Assembly (NCBI RefSeq): GCF_023921125.1
Contig: NZ_CP099466.1
Span: 1,302,001 to 1,366,000 of the forward strand
DNA from: Arthrobacter caoxuetaonis
GTDB taxonomy: Bacteria; Actinomycetota; Actinomycetes; Actinomycetales; Micrococcaceae
Length of the DNA: 64,000 nt
Reading direction: 5' to 3'
Both the position numbers and the translations under genes were made by a program. Shown piece after piece: positions 63,041 through 64,000 of the stretch (positions are counted from its first letter, which is position 1; each line of letters starts with the position of its first letter). Under the pieces are notes generated by a model. That model saw only the letters and a program-made list of their open reading frames with translations. It made no database searches and had not been told where the DNA came from.

Positions 63041-63484
63041 GTGTCGATTTCAGAACTCAAGCAGGTAGTTGGAGCAGCGATCGTCGATGACCTGGCTAAT
63101 CCGCAGAGCCTGCTCGCTGCCCGCCGCACTGCCCCCGAGGCCTACGCCGGAATGTGGGAGTTCCCCGGCGGAAAAGTGGAACCGGGGGAGACATGTGAGG
63201 CCGCACTGCACCGTGAGCTGTCCGAAGAGCTTGGCGTCGAGGTAGCCCTGGGCGCCGAGGTAACCGGCCCGCTGGCGCAGGGGTGGCCATTGAACCCAAA
63301 GGCGGCCATGCGGGTCTGGCTGGTGGAAGTGACAGCCGGAGAGCCGCTGCCCCTTGAAGACCACGACGAACTACGCTGGGTCCGGCTGGATTCCCCGGAG
63401 CTTGCCGAGCTGCCCTGGATTCCGGCTGACCTGCCAATCGTCACGGCCGTCCTCGAAGCTGCGGAGCAGCCCCCGGCCGGATAA
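63041..63484 (+). CDS. MutT-type Nudix hydrolase
   Basis: 147-residue Nudix protein. The Nudix box fits G-x5-E-x7-REUxEExGU as GGKVEPGETCEAALHRELSE with ELGV at about residues 43-66. The preceding YAGMWEFPGG and the late LRWVRLDSPELAELPWIPAD match (8-oxo)-dGTP diphosphatases such as MutT, which use a W-x-P-x-D-x-P ending. Substrate is inferred from this pattern. Start is GTG at 63041. Confidence 0.92.
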   Translation: MSISELKQVVGAAIVDDLANPQSLLAARRTAPEAYAGMWEFPGGKVEPGETCEAALHRELSEELGVEVALGAEVTGPLAQGWPLNPKAAMRVWLVEVTAGEPLPLEDHDELRWVRLDSPELAELPWIPADLPIVTAVLEAAEQPPAG

Positions 63485-63518
63485 GCGCATCTGCCCAGCC
63501 GAGGGCTGTCCGGACTTT

Positions 63519-64000
63519 TTAGCCGGCCGCCAGTACTGCGTCCATCTGCGACATCGCCTCGGCTGCTCCTTCGACCGCGCCCATTGAAATCAGTTCCTCC
63601 ATCTGGGTCCGGTCTGCAAAGGCTGTCACCACTTCTGCAGCTGTTCCGCCGTCCCGGGCAGTGAGCGTAACGGTCACTTCGGTGATCGGCATGTCTTCCC
63701 TCGGGCTCCCGTCCTCGTCAGCAAACCCGTCCCGGAAACTCAGCTGCCTGGGTGCTTCAACGACCAGCACCGTCCACCAGCCGTGGTAGGTTTTTCCGTC
63801 CGGGCCGGTCATGAAGTAGGTGACGCTGCCTCCGGGGACAAGCTCGTGCTGCTGAACAGTGGCCGGGTAGGTCGGCGGACCCCACCAGCCTTCCAGCTTG
63901 CGCGGGTCTGCCCAGAGTTCCCAGACTCGCTGAGGTGTTGCCTCGAACTCTGCGAGGGCCGCGATGGTCAGGGTGTCGTAGTCCTTCTCAATGCTTTTCA
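63519..64000 (-). CDS. SRPBCC (AHSA1-like) protein, cut at window end
   Basis: The frame is open from the window edge down to TAA at 63519-63521. The edge sequence reads (A)TG AAA AGC ATT GAG, so the likely ATG lacks only its first base, at position 64001; the whole protein would be 160 residues. The N-terminal part ATPQRVWELWADPRKLEGWWGPP and later GKTYHGWWTVLVVEAPRQLSF are typical of SRPBCC/AHSA1-type ligand-binding folds (quoted in parts: RVWELWADP, LEGWWGPP). A shorter start at 63812 would lose the conserved N terminus. Function is unknown. Confidence 0.8.
   Translation of the reverse strand, partial: KSIEKDYDTLTIAALAEFEATPQRVWELWADPRKLEGWWGPPTYPATVQQHELVPGGSVTYFMTGPDGKTYHGWWTVLVVEAPRQLSFRDGFADEDGSPREDMPITEVTVTLTARDGGTAAEVVTAFADRTQMEELISMGAVEGAAEAMSQMDAVLAAG

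Noticed and set aside
1..64000. Prophage, transposon or defence island
   Set aside because: No integrase, transposase, attachment-site repeat, restriction, CRISPR or toxin-antitoxin gene was recognised; gene content and codon use are uniform.

Overview
This 64 kb, high-GC window reads as a core chromosomal segment of an actinobacterium of the Micrococcaceae, most likely Arthrobacter or a close relative. The evidence is gene order (rimP-nusA-ylxR-infB-rbfA, truB-ribF-rpsO-pnp, dapA-rnj-ftsK-pgsA-cinA-clgR, DUF3046-recA-recX, miaB-miaA-dapF, hflX-dinG-lexA, hisC-hisB-hisH-priA, infC-rpmI-rplT), frequent GTG/TTG starts, many apparently leaderless promoters, and PriA in place of separate HisA and TrpF. 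Species cannot be fixed from the sequence alone. I see no prophage, insertion sequence, CRISPR array, tRNA or rRNA gene, or recognisable defence island.

Layout. 1-3060: TSUP permease, APH(6)-like kinase, ferritin-like DUF4439 protein. 3126-8878: transcription/translation operon rimP-nusA-ylxR-infB-rbfA. 8946-11505: secreted ScyD-like protein and an aminotransferase. 11603-15576: truB, three small membrane proteins, ribF, rpsO. 15895-19512: pnp and an M16 protease. 19605-26225: molybdenum cofactor island (moaD, moaA, a membrane-anchored sulfite-oxidase-fold enzyme, a tyrosine phosphatase, moeA, moaC, moaB, moaE). 26242-32968: dapB, a TPR protein, a DHA2 exporter, a membrane acyltransferase-like protein, dapA, rnj. 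33077-40367: ftsK, pgsA, cinA, clgR, marR, DUF3046, recA, recX. 40413-42620: two tandem secreted lysozyme-like paralogues. 42729-50508: miaB, miaA, dapF, a methyltransferase, hflX, dinG. 50582-52024: lexA diverging from a LysM protein across three candidate LexA boxes. 52112-57702: histidine genes, sseB, an MFS protein. 57774-60691: DUF1844, infC, rpmI, rplT. 60710-64000: SpoU-type methyltransferase, MFS transporter, Nudix hydrolase, and an SRPBCC gene cut by the window edge.

How the genes work together. Several complete modules are visible: ribosome biogenesis and initiation (IF2, IF3, RimP, RbfA, S15, L20, L35, TruB, MiaA/B), RNA turnover (PNPase, RNase J), diaminopimelate synthesis (DapA, DapB, DapF), Moco synthesis (MoaA, C, D, E, MoaB, MoeA) beside a Moco enzyme, and an SOS circuit (LexA, RecA, RecX, a DinG-type helicase, a probable LysM division inhibitor).

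The most unusual items are an L20 protein fused to a short C-terminal module resembling the 'sunset' domain; an infC gene with an ATT start and a roughly 175-residue Ala/Lys/Pro-rich tail; fourteen -10-like hexamers six to eight bases from start codons; a marR operator candidate overlapping its own -10; and nested-hairpin terminators of a shared design. Most of the window is otherwise ordinary housekeeping DNA, and I found no convincing wholly new multi-gene system.
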